Of a DNA stretch of 64,000 nt, positions 33,883 through 43,768 are shown one piece after another. Both the position numbers and the translations under genes were made by a program. The DNA lies in assembly GCA_900316955.1 (NCBI GenBank), contig ONEX01000018.1:1-64000 (forward strand), given 5' to 3'. Origin of the DNA: an uncultured Bacteroidales bacterium (GTDB lineage Bacteria; Bacteroidota; Bacteroidia; Bacteroidales; UBA932). The notes under the pieces were generated by a model, which was not told where the DNA came from, did not search any database, and saw nothing but the letters and a program-made list of their open reading frames with translations. Positions within the stretch are counted from its first letter, which is position 1; every line of letters starts with the position of its first letter.

Positions 33883-36231
33883 ATGAGCAAGCAGACACAA
33901 AAGAACCAGATCAACTTGGTGGAAGTCTTCTTCTACCTGCTCCGGCACTGGTATTGGTTCGTCATCTGCGCCGGCATCGCCGTCGCATACGCGTACTACA
34001 AGTACACGCAGATGCCTTTCGTCTACCGGGCGGACGCGACCATCATCATCAAGGATCCCAGCCATGCCCAGTCCACGGTGAGCCTGGAGCGGTATGCGAG
34101 CCTGATCAACAATGTAGATGTGACGAACGAGATCCTCCAGCTTTCCTCCAAGCAGTTGATGGCCGAGGTCGTCAAATCCCTCGACGCCGACGTCACCTAC
34201 TCCTACAAGGAAAAACTCCGCGAGGTGGAACTGTACCGCCGGACGCCGGTCCGCCTGTTCTTCTCGCGGGAGGACAATTCCTTCCTCAATTTCGCGGCGA
34301 AGATCATCCCCGTGGACCAGAAGACCATCCGGGTGGACCGGACCGAATTCGGTGGGGACAGCCAGATCGTCGCCCTGGGCGATACGGTCACGTATGACAA
34401 CCACAAGCTGGTGTTCATGCCCACGTCGGCATACAGCCCGTATTACTACGGGAAAGAGATCATCCTGCGGAAAGTTCCGTCCTACACGGCCGCTGCAGGC
34501 TATGTCTCCCGCTTGAGCGTAACCCGGACGAATCGGGAAGGCACCATTCTCCACCTGTTCATCCAGGACTACTCCGTCCAGCGCGCCTGCGACATCTTGA
34601 ACTCGCTCATTGACAAATACAACGAAGAAACCATCCGGGAGAAGAACCGCATCGCGGTGAATACCGCCACTTTCATCAACGAGCGGCTGATGATCATCCA
34701 GGAGGAACTGGGCGACGTGGAAGAGAACCTCGCGACCTTCCGGAGCAACCTCAAGACGATGAGCGTGGACGCGGCCGCCCAGGAGTATCTGAGCGCCAGT
34801 CGTAACTACAATTCCGAAATCATCAAGATCGAGACGCGCCTGTCCCTGGCTGAGTACCTCCGGGATTTCCTGAGCAGTTCCTTCTCCACCTATGAGATGA
34901 TTCCGCTCAACATCGGCCTGGATGAAAAGAACATCGATTCCGAAATCGCCCAATACAACAGCCTCATTCTCCGGCGCGAAAAGCTCGTCGAGGCTTCCAG
35001 CCCCGAGAGCCCGGCCGTCCGGCAGGTGGAAGTGCAGCTGAATTCGCTCCGCCAGAACATGCTGGGCTACATCGACAACCTGGTGAACAGCATGAACGTC
35101 CAGAAGCGCGAACTGGCCGACAAGGAACACGAGGCCATCCAGAACTTCACGGCCATGCCGGCCAAGGCCCGCCAGATGCTGTCCATCGAGCGTCAGCAGA
35201 AGATCAAGGAATCCCTGTTCATCTTCCTGATGAACAAGCGTGAGGAGAATGCCCTGACGCAGGCCATGGTGGACAACAACGCCCGCCTCCTGGATGCCGC
35301 CGAGGGTTCCGGTCCCATCTATCCCCAGCGGAACAAGATGCTCCTGCTGGCCTTCCTGATCGGCCTCGCCATCCCGGCCGTCATCCTGCTTTCCATCCTC
35401 TTCCTGGATACGCGCGTCAAGACCCGCAAGGACCTGGAAGAGTCCGTCGCCGTTCCTTTCCTGGCCGAGATTCCGGTCAACAAGATCAAGCGGAAAGACC
35501 GGGACGCCAAGAAGAAGAACGATGTCCGGTACGACCCGAACTCCAAGGGCGTCTTCACCGAGGCCATGCGTCTGATGGGCACCAACCTGGAGTTCATGAA
35601 GCCGGAAGGGACCGACCACGCGGTGGTCGCCTCCACGTCCTTCAGCGTCAATGCCGGTAAGACCTTCATCGACGCGAACCTCGCCGCCTGTCTGGCCGAT
35701 GCGAACAAGAAGGTGATCCTCATCGATGCGGACCTCCGCAAGCGGACGCTGTCCGACCACATGGGCATGAAGCACAAGACGGACGGCCTCTCCAACTATC
35801 TGTATGACGACCAGATCCGTCCGGAAAGCATCATCCGCAAGAATGTGCTCGAAGGTGTGGACTTCATCCCGGCCGGCCATATCCCGCCGAACCCGACCGA
35901 ACTGCTGAACCGCAAGCGCTTCGACCAGCTGATCGAGGAGCTCAAGAAGGTGTACGACTACATCATCATCGACAGTGTTCCGGTCAACGTCGTGGCCGAC
36001 CCGTACGTGATCAACCGCGTCGTGGACATGAACCTCTTCGTGATCCGCAGCGGCCAGATCGACCGGAAGGTCATGCCGGAACTGGACAACCTGTACGCTA
36101 GCGGCAAGCTGAAGAACATGGCCATCGTCCTGAACGGGACTGAGCTGAGAGCCGGCTACGGTTCCTACGGCTATGGTTATGGTTACGGATACGGCTATGG
36201 ATATGGATACGGAGAAAGCGAAAAGGACTAA
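33883..36231 (+). CDS. wzc: Wzc-type chain-length determinant / BY-kinase with Gly-Tyr tail
   Basis: The 782-residue protein has two flanking membrane helices (about residues 24-42 and 485-507) around a coiled periplasmic Wzz domain. A cytoplasmic P-loop kinase follows (Walker A around NAGKT with Lys593, Walker A' VILIDADLRKRTL). The C-terminus is a Tyr cluster of alternating Gly-Tyr with nine tyrosines, the autophosphorylation tail of bacterial tyrosine kinases. It controls chain length and drives export with Wza. No Wzb-type phosphatase gene is adjacent. The next gene starts inside the tail repeat. Confidence 0.95.
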   Translation: MSKQTQKNQINLVEVFFYLLRHWYWFVICAGIAVAYAYYKYTQMPFVYRADATIIIKDPSHAQSTVSLERYASLINNVDVTNEILQLSSKQLMAEVVKSLDADVTYSYKEKLREVELYRRTPVRLFFSREDNSFLNFAAKIIPVDQKTIRVDRTEFGGDSQIVALGDTVTYDNHKLVFMPTSAYSPYYYGKEIILRKVPSYTAAAGYVSRLSVTRTNREGTILHLFIQDYSVQRACDILNSLIDKYNEETIREKNRIAVNTATFINERLMIIQEELGDVEENLATFRSNLKTMSVDAAAQEYLSASRNYNSEIIKIETRLSLAEYLRDFLSSSFSTYEMIPLNIGLDEKNIDSEIAQYNSLILRREKLVEASSPESPAVRQVEVQLNSLRQNMLGYIDNLVNSMNVQKRELADKEHEAIQNFTAMPAKARQMLSIERQQKIKESLFIFLMNKREENALTQAMVDNNARLLDAAEGSGPIYPQRNKMLLLAFLIGLAIPAVILLSILFLDTRVKTRKDLEESVAVPFLAEIPVNKIKRKDRDAKKKNDVRYDPNSKGVFTEAMRLMGTNLEFMKPEGTDHAVVASTSFSVNAGKTFIDANLAACLADANKKVILIDADLRKRTLSDHMGMKHKTDGLSNYLYDDQIRPESIIRKNVLEGVDFIPAGHIPPNPTELLNRKRFDQLIEELKKVYDYIIIDSVPVNVVADPYVINRVVDMNLFVIRSGQIDRKVMPELDNLYASGKLKNMAIVLNGTELRAGYGSYGYGYGYGYGYGYGYGESEKD
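36166..36210. repeat. Gly-Tyr codon repeat in the wzc tail
   Basis: A tandem array of GGN-TAY codons encodes the alternating Gly-Tyr tail. Units are six bases, so slippage would change tail length without breaking the frame. In another frame the array supplies several ATGs, one of which is the likely start of the next gene. Confidence 0.7.
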
Positions 36232-36640
36232 ACTGACTATCGCGGTCGATTTCGACGGAACCATCGTCGAGCACAAGTATCCGGCCATCGGAAAGGAGAA
36301 GCCCTTCGCCATCGACACCCTCAAGGCGCTCGCTGGCGACGGGCATCGCCTGATCCTGTGGACCTCCCGGGAAGGCAGCCTCCTGAACGACGCCGTGGAT
36401 TTCTGCCACAAACGGGGACTGGACTTCTTTGCCATCAACAGCAACCATCCCCCGGGATACCTGTTCGAGGGCCGCTCCGACAAATCCCAGAAAGTGATCG
36501 CCGACCTGTATATCGACGACCGCAACCTGGGCGGACTGCCCGACTGGGGGACCATCTACGAGATGGTCAGCGGTATCCAGCGGAAGCCGCACAAGAAGCG
36601 CCCCTGGTGGAAACGGATCTTCCACAAAAAGCACCATTGA
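36203..36640 (+). CDS. HAD-superfamily hydrolase, small
   Basis: This protein of about 145 residues has HAD motif I (VDFDGTIVE), motif II (LWTSREG) and an acidic motif (DLYIDDRN), with a lysine/histidine-rich tail. It resembles small HAD phosphatases often encoded beside Bacteroides capsule genes. Several in-frame ATGs (36173, 36197, 36203) lie inside the wzc repeat; I chose 36203 as closest to the conserved domain. The overlap with wzc is 29 bases. The substrate is unknown; a role in dephosphorylating a pathway intermediate or Wzc is speculation. Confidence 0.82.
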   Translation: MDTEKAKRTKLTIAVDFDGTIVEHKYPAIGKEKPFAIDTLKALAGDGHRLILWTSREGSLLNDAVDFCHKRGLDFFAINSNHPPGYLFEGRSDKSQKVIADLYIDDRNLGGLPDWGTIYEMVSGIQRKPHKKRPWWKRIFHKKHH

Positions 36641-36644
36641 TGCC

Positions 36645-37079
36645 ATGAAATTCAAGTTGGACGGTACGGTCATCCGGTTCATCATCGTCGGAGTCGTCAA
36701 CACGTTGTTCGGTACGGCCATCATGTTCGTATTCTACAATGTGTTCCACCTGAGTTACTGGATTTCTTCCGCTTCCAACTACTTTTTCGGAAGCATCCTG
36801 AGCTACTTCCTGAACAAGGGATACACCTTCCGATACGGAAAGACGGACTTCAAGTCCATCTTCCGCTTTACCGTGAACATCCTGGTCTGCTACCTGCTGG
36901 CGTACGGCATCGCCAAGCCCGTCATGCGCCATCTCCTGTCGGGCTACAGCCAGTCCATCCAGGAGAATGTGTCCATGATGCTGGGCATGGTCCTGTTCGT
37001 CGGGCTCAACTACCTGGGGCAGCGCTATTTTGCTTTCAAGAAAGATGAGAAAAGTAACGATCCTGATTCCGTGCTTTAA
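36645..37079 (+). CDS. GtrA-like polyprenyl-phosphate-sugar flippase
   Basis: The 144-residue protein has four membrane helices and the GtrA pattern: VIRFIIVGVVNTLFGTAIMF near the start, YFFGSILSYFLNKGYTF in the middle and a final QRYFAF segment. GtrA proteins translocate undecaprenyl-phosphate sugars for side-branch addition. It overlaps the GtrB-type transferase at 37045 by 35 bases, a classic gtrA-gtrB arrangement. Confidence 0.9.
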   Translation: MKFKLDGTVIRFIIVGVVNTLFGTAIMFVFYNVFHLSYWISSASNYFFGSILSYFLNKGYTFRYGKTDFKSIFRFTVNILVCYLLAYGIAKPVMRHLLSGYSQSIQENVSMMLGMVLFVGLNYLGQRYFAFKKDEKSNDPDSVL

Positions 37080-37980
37080 CGAGGAGCAGTCCCTGCCCCT
37101 GCTGGATGCGAAGCTCAAGGAACTGATGGCCGGCAACCCGGGCTACGCCTGGGAAATCCTCCTGGTGAACGACGGGAGCCGCGACCATACGCTCGATATC
37201 CTGCGGGAACTGGCCCGGACCGACAGCCGGTACAAGTACATTTCCCTTTCCCGGAATTTCGGGAAGGAGAATGCCATGCTCGCCGGCTTCGACTACGCCT
37301 CCGGCGATTGCATGGTCATCATGGACGCCGACCTGCAGCATCCCCCGCACTGCATTCCCGAAATGCTGAAATACTGGGAAGAGGGCTATGAGGATGTGTA
37401 TGCCCGGCGCAAGGACCGGGACACCGACGGCTGGCTGCGGCGGAAGCTCTCCTACCAGTATTACAAGCTCCTGCAGAAAGCGACCAGCGTGGACATCCTC
37501 CCGAATGTCGGAGATTTCCGCCTGCTGGACCGCAAATGCATCGACGCCTTGAAGCAGCTCCGCGAGACGGAACGCTATACGAAGGGAATGTACTGCTGGA
37601 TCGGTTTCCGGAAAAAGGAAATCGAATTCGAGGTCGCCGAACGCGTGGCCGGGCAGTCTTCCTTCAGTTTCGGCAAGCTGGTCAAGCTGGCGCTCCAAGG
37701 ATTCACTTCTTTCTCGACGGCCCCGCTGAAATTCGCCACCTGGCTGGGAATCGTCGTTTCCGCCGTCTCCTTCCTGCTGATGCTCATCCACCTGGTCAAA
37801 GCGCTGATCTATGGCGATCCGGTCGCCGGATTCCCGACCCTGATCACCGTCATCCTCATGCTGGGCGGCATCCAGCTCCTTTGCCTGGGCATCATGGGCG
37901 AGTATCTGGGACGCATCTTCAACGAAACGAAACGCCGGCCCGTGTATCTGATCGGCGAGACCAACATCGAAAAAGCCTGA
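37045..37980 (+). CDS. GtrB/DPM1-type polyprenyl-phosphate glycosyltransferase
   Basis: The 311-residue protein has a GT2 domain (VTILIPCFNEEQSLPLLD, VNDGSRDHT, MDADLQHPP) and two C-terminal membrane helices. It is clearly paralogous to the protein at 7736, sharing the SRNFGKENAMLAGFDYASGD and NVGDFRLLDRKCI stretches. I chose ATG 37045; an upstream in-frame TTG is less likely. With GtrA it should make and flip an undecaprenyl-phosphate hexose. Confidence 0.9.
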   Translation: MRKVTILIPCFNEEQSLPLLDAKLKELMAGNPGYAWEILLVNDGSRDHTLDILRELARTDSRYKYISLSRNFGKENAMLAGFDYASGDCMVIMDADLQHPPHCIPEMLKYWEEGYEDVYARRKDRDTDGWLRRKLSYQYYKLLQKATSVDILPNVGDFRLLDRKCIDALKQLRETERYTKGMYCWIGFRKKEIEFEVAERVAGQSSFSFGKLVKLALQGFTSFSTAPLKFATWLGIVVSAVSFLLMLIHLVKALIYGDPVAGFPTLITVILMLGGIQLLCLGIMGEYLGRIFNETKRRPVYLIGETNIEKA

Positions 37981-37982
37981 CC

Positions 37983-38942
37983 ATGGAGGATTCCGCGCCC
38001 GTACTGATCATCACGATTCCGTGCTACAACGAAGAAGCCGTCCTGGAAGAGACGGTGCGCCGGATGACGTCCCTGCTGGACGGGATGTGCTCCGGTGACC
38101 GCCTGGTGAGCCCGGACAGCCGGCTGCTGCTGGTCAATGACGGTTCCAAGGACCGGACCTGGCCGATCATCGAGCGCCTCCATGCGGAGAACAAGTATGT
38201 CTGCGGAGTGAACCTCGCGGGCAATGTGGGCCACCAGAACGCGCTGATGGCCGGTCTGGAGTCGGCCAAGGAACTGGGCGACATCATCGTTTCCATCGAC
38301 GCGGACCTGCAGGACGACATCCATGTCATCCCCGAGATGGTCCGGAAGTACCTGGAAGGAAACGACATCGTCTATGGCGTGCGGAAAGAGCGGAAGACGG
38401 ATACCTGGTTCAAGAGGACCACCGCGCTCGCCTTCTACAACCTGATGCGCCGCCTCGGGGTCAAATCCGTCTATAACCATGCCGATTACCGGCTGATGAG
38501 CAAGCGGGCGGTCGAGCAGCTCTGCCGCTACCGGGAGAAGAACCTGTTCCTCCGGGGAATCGTCCCCACGATCGGGTACAAGACGGCGTGTGTCTATTAC
38601 GACCGGGCGGAACGGTTCGCCGGCGAGAGCAAGTACCCGCTGGGCAAGATGCTCAATTTTGCGGTGGACGGCATCACGTCCTTCAGCGTCAAGCCGGTCC
38701 GGATCATCTTCTTCCTGGGACTGCTGTTCCTGCTGATCGCCTTCGGGATCCTGATCTATGTCATCTGCTCCTTGATCGGCGGGAATGTGGTATCCGGATG
38801 GGCCTCCCTGATCCTGTCCCTCTGGTTCATCGGGGGGTGCGCCATGCTCGGAATCGGGATCATCGGCGAATACATCGGGAAGATCTACCTGGAGGTCAAG
38901 GACCGCCCGCGCTACAACATCGAGAAAACGCTGCTGAAATGA
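37983..38942 (+). CDS. Second GtrB/DPM1-type polyprenyl-phosphate glycosyltransferase
   Basis: The 319-residue protein reads LIITIPCYNEEAVLEETVRR, LVNDGSKDRT, SIDADLQDDIHVIPEM and NHADYRLMSKRAV, then two C-terminal membrane helices. It is more distant from the GtrB at 37045, so the two genes, only 2 bases apart, probably make different lipid-phosphate sugars. ATG 37983 is used; upstream open frame is a shadow. It overlaps the GT-C gene by 4 bases. Confidence 0.9.
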   Translation: MEDSAPVLIITIPCYNEEAVLEETVRRMTSLLDGMCSGDRLVSPDSRLLLVNDGSKDRTWPIIERLHAENKYVCGVNLAGNVGHQNALMAGLESAKELGDIIVSIDADLQDDIHVIPEMVRKYLEGNDIVYGVRKERKTDTWFKRTTALAFYNLMRRLGVKSVYNHADYRLMSKRAVEQLCRYREKNLFLRGIVPTIGYKTACVYYDRAERFAGESKYPLGKMLNFAVDGITSFSVKPVRIIFFLGLLFLLIAFGILIYVICSLIGGNVVSGWASLILSLWFIGGCAMLGIGIIGEYIGKIYLEVKDRPRYNIEKTLLK

Positions 38943-40531
38943 GCCGTAAAGACTGGATCGTTCTCGGTGGTCTGACGCTGTTTTCCGCAGTCGTCCTGTT
39001 CTTCATTTCTCCCGACTCCTATTTCAACGACATGCACACCCGGGCCGATTCGGCCTGGTTTTTCATGTGTGGGAAAGCCTGGATGAACGGCCTCGTGCCC
39101 TACGTGGACTTCGCGGATTCCAAGGGCCCGCTCCTCTGGCTCATCTACGGGCTCGGTTATCTGCTCAGCCCGACCAGCTATGTCGGCGTCTATTGGATCT
39201 CCTGCCTCTGGTACGGGCTGACTTTCTTCTTCACCTACAAGACGGCGGCGGTCTTCCTGCAGGACACCCGCAAGTCCCTCGTCTGCGCGCTCCTGTTGAC
39301 CCTGGCGTTCTTCAACCCCTGGTTCCACGAAGAGATCCGGGCCGAAGACTTCTGCCTGCTGTTCCTGGTCCTGTCCCTCTACCGCACGTGCCTGCTGCTC
39401 TATGCGGAGCGCCTCGGCGAAAAAGAGATACACTGGTCCTTCGGCATCCTCGGCGCCTGTTTTGCCGCCCTGTTCCTGATCAAGTTCAACATCGCGGCCA
39501 TGCAGGCGGTGCTGATTCTCGGCACGCTCTACTGGCTTCTCCGGGAAAAACGGTCCTGGCTCAAGCCTTTCCTGTATGGCCTCTGCGGGTTCGGCGCCGT
39601 CACGGTCCCTTTCCTGATCTACTTCCTGATAGCCGGAAACTTCCCGGCTTTCATCCAGGAATACATTCTCAATACGCTCCAGACGGTCGGAGAAGCCGCC
39701 CCCAATGACACCAATGTCCTGCTCAGCCAGATCGCCACGACGAACCCGCTCATCACCTACCTCCTCGAATGGGGAGATGTGGTCTATTGCCCGGAACTCG
39801 GCGCTCTCCTGCTGCTGATCGCGCTCGGCGGTATCCTGTTTCTCCGCCGGGAGGGGAAATACCGGTGGATGCCCCTGCTGGTGTCCCTCGCCATCTTCGC
39901 GCTGGCCATCCGGCATCATTTCCTGTATTATTTCAACAGTTGCTCCTTCCTGCTGCTGTTCCTGGTCGTCGGAATCGTGTCGCTGTTCGGGAAGCCGCTT
40001 CCGAGATGGGCCGTGCCCTTGACCGCCCTGGCTGTCGTCAGCATCGCCATCCCTTTCCACATCCTGACTTACAACTTCAAGATCCTCTTCTTCAACGACA
40101 ATATCAACCAGCGGGACTATTACCGGGCCGCCTACATCATGTCCCAGGTAAAGAGCCCGAAACTGGTGAACGCATACGGCCACGAATACGGTTTCGGCGT
40201 CCCCGCGGAAACCCTGCCGGCCGGAAAGTACTGGACCAAGCAGAATGGGATGACCGCGGAAATGATGGCCGAACACAACGCGCTCATCCTCTCCGGACGC
40301 GCCGATTTCATCCTCATCAACGAGGCGGCCTGGACCCGGTCGGAATGCGTGTCCGAACAGCAGCTGGCGGATGCCGGCTACGTGGAGTGCTGCCGACTCG
40401 GAGAAGGGCAGGATCTCATCCTGCTCAGCAAACGGCACGACCTCGAGATTCCAGACCGGGTCTCTGTCTCCCTTTCCAAGCTTTTCTTGAAACAGAAACC
40501 CTTCAGCCATGAAAGCTTCCCGATTGATTGA
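38939..40531 (+). CDS. GT-C / PMT-like membrane glycosyltransferase
   Basis: The 530-residue protein has about twelve membrane helices and a first periplasmic loop with ADSAWFF...GLVPYVDFADSKGP, parallel to the DHKGP loop of the protein at 6277. It should use an undecaprenyl-phosphate sugar made by one of the two GtrB enzymes just upstream. A soluble C-terminal domain of about 100 residues follows. It overlaps the GtrA gene at 40509 by 23 bases. Confidence 0.78.
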   Translation: MSRKDWIVLGGLTLFSAVVLFFISPDSYFNDMHTRADSAWFFMCGKAWMNGLVPYVDFADSKGPLLWLIYGLGYLLSPTSYVGVYWISCLWYGLTFFFTYKTAAVFLQDTRKSLVCALLLTLAFFNPWFHEEIRAEDFCLLFLVLSLYRTCLLLYAERLGEKEIHWSFGILGACFAALFLIKFNIAAMQAVLILGTLYWLLREKRSWLKPFLYGLCGFGAVTVPFLIYFLIAGNFPAFIQEYILNTLQTVGEAAPNDTNVLLSQIATTNPLITYLLEWGDVVYCPELGALLLLIALGGILFLRREGKYRWMPLLVSLAIFALAIRHHFLYYFNSCSFLLLFLVVGIVSLFGKPLPRWAVPLTALAVVSIAIPFHILTYNFKILFFNDNINQRDYYRAAYIMSQVKSPKLVNAYGHEYGFGVPAETLPAGKYWTKQNGMTAEMMAEHNALILSGRADFILINEAAWTRSECVSEQQLADAGYVECCRLGEGQDLILLSKRHDLEIPDRVSVSLSKLFLKQKPFSHESFPID

Positions 40532-40940
40532 CGTCCTTTTCGTGGCCCCGACCGACAACTGGTTCATCCAGTTTTTCCGCTATTTCTTTGTCGGCGGGTT
40601 TGCCTTTGTGGTCGATTACGGGCTTCTGGTCCTCCTGACGGAGGTATTCGGACTCCACTACCTCGTCTCCGCGACGATTTCCTTCATCGCCGGCCTGGTG
40701 GTCAATTATCTCCTCAGCACGAGCTGGGTGTTCCGGAAATCCACGCTGGAGAACAAATGGACGGAGTTTCTCATTTTCGCCATCATCGGCGTCGTGGGCC
40801 TGGGCCTCAACAACCTTCTCCTTTACTTATTCACGGACAAACTTAACATCCACTATATGATTTCCAAGCTGCTGACGACGGCGCTCGTCATGGTTTGGAA
40901 TTTCGGTGCCCGCAAGGTCATCCTCTTCAACAAGGAATAA
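40509..40940 (+). CDS. GtrA-like flippase, second copy
   Basis: The 143-residue protein has four membrane helices with FFRYFFVGGFAFVVDYGLLVLL, FIAGLVVNYLLSTSWVF and a C-terminal WNFGARKVILF, matching GtrA. Two GtrA and two GtrB proteins in this stretch suggest two independent lipid-phosphate sugar lines. A 12-base gap separates it from the flavoprotein gene. Confidence 0.9.
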   Translation: MKASRLIDVLFVAPTDNWFIQFFRYFFVGGFAFVVDYGLLVLLTEVFGLHYLVSATISFIAGLVVNYLLSTSWVFRKSTLENKWTEFLIFAIIGVVGLGLNNLLLYLFTDKLNIHYMISKLLTTALVMVWNFGARKVILFNKE

Positions 40941-40952
40941 ACTCCCCCCTGT

Positions 40953-42515
40953 ATGGACGCCAAGAAAACCGCCATCATCGTCGGTGCCGGCCCTGCCGGT
41001 CTCACCGCCGCACACGAACTGCTGGAGAAGACCGACATCCAGCCCGTCATCCTGGAACAGAGCGATGCCATCGGCGGCATCTCGCAAACCGTCCGCTACA
41101 AAGGGAATCGGATGGATATCGGAGGCCATCGCTTCTTCTCGAAGAGCAAGCGCGTCACCGATTTCTGGCAGGAGATCATGCCCATGCAGGGCGCTCCGTC
41201 CCAGGACGACAAGCTGATCGGCCGCGAGCGGACCCTGGAGCCCGGCGGCCCGGATCCGGAGACGACCGACCGGGTGATGCTCGAGCGCGGCCGCGTGTCC
41301 CGCATCTACTACCTGCGCCATTTCTTCGACTATCCCATCTCCCTCAAGTGGCAGACTTTTGCCAACATGGGCCTCTGGAGGACCATCAAGGCGGGCTTCG
41401 GCTACATCAAGTCCACCCTGGTCAAGAAGCCGGAAGATTCGCTGGAGAACTTCTATATCAACCGCTTCGGAAAGCCGCTCTACAGCATGTTCTTCGAAGA
41501 CTACACCGAGAAGGTCTGGGGCGTACACCCCTCCAGGCTCGGTGCCGACTGGGGGTCCCAGCGGGTCAAGGGACTCTCCATCCTGGCCATCATCAAGGAC
41601 ATGTTCAGCAAGGCGTTCGGGACCAAGGGAAAGGTGGAAACCTCCCTCATCGAATCCTTCGTCTATCCGAAATACGGTCCCGGCCAGCTGTGGGAAGCCA
41701 CGGCCGAGGAGATCGTCAAGAAAGGGGGCGGACTCAAGATGCAGGCCGATGTGACCGGCATCCATGTGCAGGATGGCAAGGTCGACTATGTGGAAACCAC
41801 AAAGCCGGACGGCACCGTGGAGAAGCAGGCGTGTGACTATCTGTTCAGTTCCATGCCCATCAAGGATCTCGTCGCGGCCATCCAGGGCGTCGAGGTCCCG
41901 GCTGAGGTGAAGCGGATTGCGTCCGAGCTTCCCTACCGGGACTTCATCACGGTCGGCCTCTTGGTGAAGAAATTGAAGATGAAGAATGAGACCCACATCA
42001 AGACCTACGAGAACCGGATTCCGGACACCTGGATCTACATCCAGGAGCGCGACGTCAAGATCGGCCGGCTCCAGGTCTTCAACAACTGGTCCCCCTACCT
42101 CATCAACGACTACAAGAACACGATGTGGATCGGTCTCGAGTACTTCTGCAACGAAGGCGACGAGATGTGGACCATGCCCAAGGAGGATTTCATCAAGATG
42201 GCCATCGACGAACTCGTCCACATTGGATTCATTGACGCCGATGATGTCCTGGACAGCACCCAGGTCAAGATCAAGAAAGCCTATCCGGCCTACTTCGGCG
42301 CCTACTACGAGCTGGACAAGGTCAAGGAGTTCCTCAACGGCATCGGCAACCTGTACTGCATCGGCCGCAACGGCCAGCACCGGTACAACAACATGGACCA
42401 CTCCATGCTTACGGCGATGGAGGCCGTCGATGCAGTCCGGGAAGGGAAAACCGACAAGAGCGCCATCTGGGCTGTGAATACGGAGGAAGAGTACCATGAA
42501 ACCAAGGCTCAATAA
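40953..42515 (+). CDS. FAD-dependent oxidoreductase, amine-oxidase/UGM-like superfamily
   Basis: The 520-residue flavoprotein starts with [19 protein letters not shown] (GxGxxG FAD motif) and has [16 protein letters not shown] and [22 protein letters not shown] at the C-terminus. Related proteins are common in Bacteroidetes glycan loci but I know no defined reaction. It is not Glf: the Glf substrate motifs are absent. Sitting between GtrA and a GT-C protein, it may oxidise or isomerise a lipid-linked or nucleotide sugar; this is inference. Confidence 0.82.
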   Translation: MDAKKTAIIVGAGPAGLTAAHELLEKTDIQPVILEQSDAIGGISQTVRYKGNRMDIGGHRFFSKSKRVTDFWQEIMPMQGAPSQDDKLIGRERTLEPGGPDPETTDRVMLERGRVSRIYYLRHFFDYPISLKWQTFANMGLWRTIKAGFGYIKSTLVKKPEDSLENFYINRFGKPLYSMFFEDYTEKVWGVHPSRLGADWGSQRVKGLSILAIIKDMFSKAFGTKGKVETSLIESFVYPKYGPGQLWEATAEEIVKKGGGLKMQADVTGIHVQDGKVDYVETTKPDGTVEKQACDYLFSSMPIKDLVAAIQGVEVPAEVKRIASELPYRDFITVGLLVKKLKMKNETHIKTYENRIPDTWIYIQERDVKIGRLQVFNNWSPYLINDYKNTMWIGLEYFCNEGDEMWTMPKEDFIKMAIDELVHIGFIDADDVLDSTQVKIKKAYPAYFGAYYELDKVKEFLNGIGNLYCIGRNGQHRYNNMDHSMLTAMEAVDAVREGKTDKSAIWAVNTEEEYHETKAQ

Positions 42516-43761
42516 GGATCCGAAGACCCTTCTGCTCCTCGGTGGGATCAGTTCGCTGCTGTGGATTGTCCTCCGGGGCGTAATCATCCACGCGGACAGC
42601 CCGAGTTACATCGAGGCGGCCGGCGTCGTCATGCAAGGCGGGATCGACCTTCTCCGGACGCCTGCGTACCCGTTTTTCCTGGGCATCCTGCACGCGGTCT
42701 TCGGGGCGGGAATCTATCTGTACGCCGCCATCATTCTCCAGCATGCCGTCTTTCTCGGTTCCGCCTGCTGCCTGTTCCGGATGACGGAACGGCTGATTTC
42801 CTCCCGGAATACCGCCTTTTATCTGACCCTGTTCTATGTCCTGTACCCGTTCGTCACGAGCCTGAACAATTACATCCTCACGGAGTCTTTCTCCATCAGC
42901 GGAGTGATGTTCCTGCTGTATCTGGCCTTCCGGCTGCACGAACGGTTCCGGTGGCCGGACGCGCTGCTGTTTCCGCTTCTGGCGTCCTGGCTGCTCCTGC
43001 TGAAACCGGCGCTCATCTTCATCATCCCCGTCTTCCTGGTCTTCTGGGCCGGCCTCCTGTTCGGAGGGGTCTCCAGGAAGTGCATCCTCGCCGGCCTGGC
43101 GGGCACCCTGGTCGCCGCCGGCTGCCTGTTGGGATATATGGCCGCATTCAAGCATGAATACGGAGTCTTCAGCGCCTCCTCCGTGAATACGTTGAACCAG
43201 TACCACATCGCCCGGATGTACGGGCTCCTGGACCCTTCCCGCATCGAAGATCCCGGGGTACGGGAGGACCTGGAAAAGAGCATCGAAGAGCACGGAGAGC
43301 GGCCGGACGATTTCATCCTGCTGTTCCAGGAGGCGTATCACATGATCCAGGACCACACCCTTCCCGTGGTCAGCCGGGAAGTGGCGGCCTGCACCCGGCA
43401 GCAACCCGTCCAGGTCCTCCTGGCGACCGGCAGCCGACTGTACGCCGCCGCGGACGATCCCTTGCTGGTTTCCTACGTGCACAAGAGCCGGCTCGGGCAT
43501 CTGTTCAGCTTCCACATCAGCACGCTGTTCCTTTTCCTGGTCATCTACACGCTCCTGCTGGTCCGCTGGATGATCCGGAACAGATCCATCCCCTGGTTGA
43601 GCGCCCTCCTTTACATGCTGGCCGTCAGCCAGATCGTCGTGGCAGTCTATGGGGCCCAGTCTGACTGGGGCCGGCTGCTGCTGCCCGTGCTGCCCGCCTA
43701 TCTGCTGATGGTCGGACAACTCTGCGCGGCGCTTCAGGCGCGCAGCGTCCAATTCCGGTAA
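42496..43761 (+). CDS. Polytopic membrane protein, GT-C-like
   Basis: The 421-residue protein has about ten helices and an early loop [18 protein letters not shown] followed by [12 protein letters not shown], a pattern seen in PMT/GT39-like glycosyltransferases. It overlaps the flavoprotein gene by 20 bases. The specific sugar is not readable, and assignment to GT-C is from loop motif and topology. Confidence 0.68.
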   Translation: MKPRLNKDPKTLLLLGGISSLLWIVLRGVIIHADSPSYIEAAGVVMQGGIDLLRTPAYPFFLGILHAVFGAGIYLYAAIILQHAVFLGSACCLFRMTERLISSRNTAFYLTLFYVLYPFVTSLNNYILTESFSISGVMFLLYLAFRLHERFRWPDALLFPLLASWLLLLKPALIFIIPVFLVFWAGLLFGGVSRKCILAGLAGTLVAAGCLLGYMAAFKHEYGVFSASSVNTLNQYHIARMYGLLDPSRIEDPGVREDLEKSIEEHGERPDDFILLFQEAYHMIQDHTLPVVSREVAACTRQQPVQVLLATGSRLYAAADDPLLVSYVHKSRLGHLFSFHISTLFLFLVIYTLLLVRWMIRNRSIPWLSALLYMLAVSQIVVAVYGAQSDWGRLLLPVLPAYLLMVGQLCAALQARSVQFR

Positions 43762-43768
43762 CAAGGCC

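Noticed and set aside
33808-36555. A 915-residue minus-strand open frame opposite wzc and its neighbour
   Set aside because: It is antisense to a clear kinase gene and its product is an acidic, His/Asp/Gly/Val-rich sequence typical of reverse-complement frames in GC-rich DNA, with no domain signature.
40953-42515. The flavoprotein as a second UDP-galactopyranose mutase
   Set aside because: It shares the FAD-binding fold but not the Glf substrate motifs seen in the 23962 gene, and is much longer.
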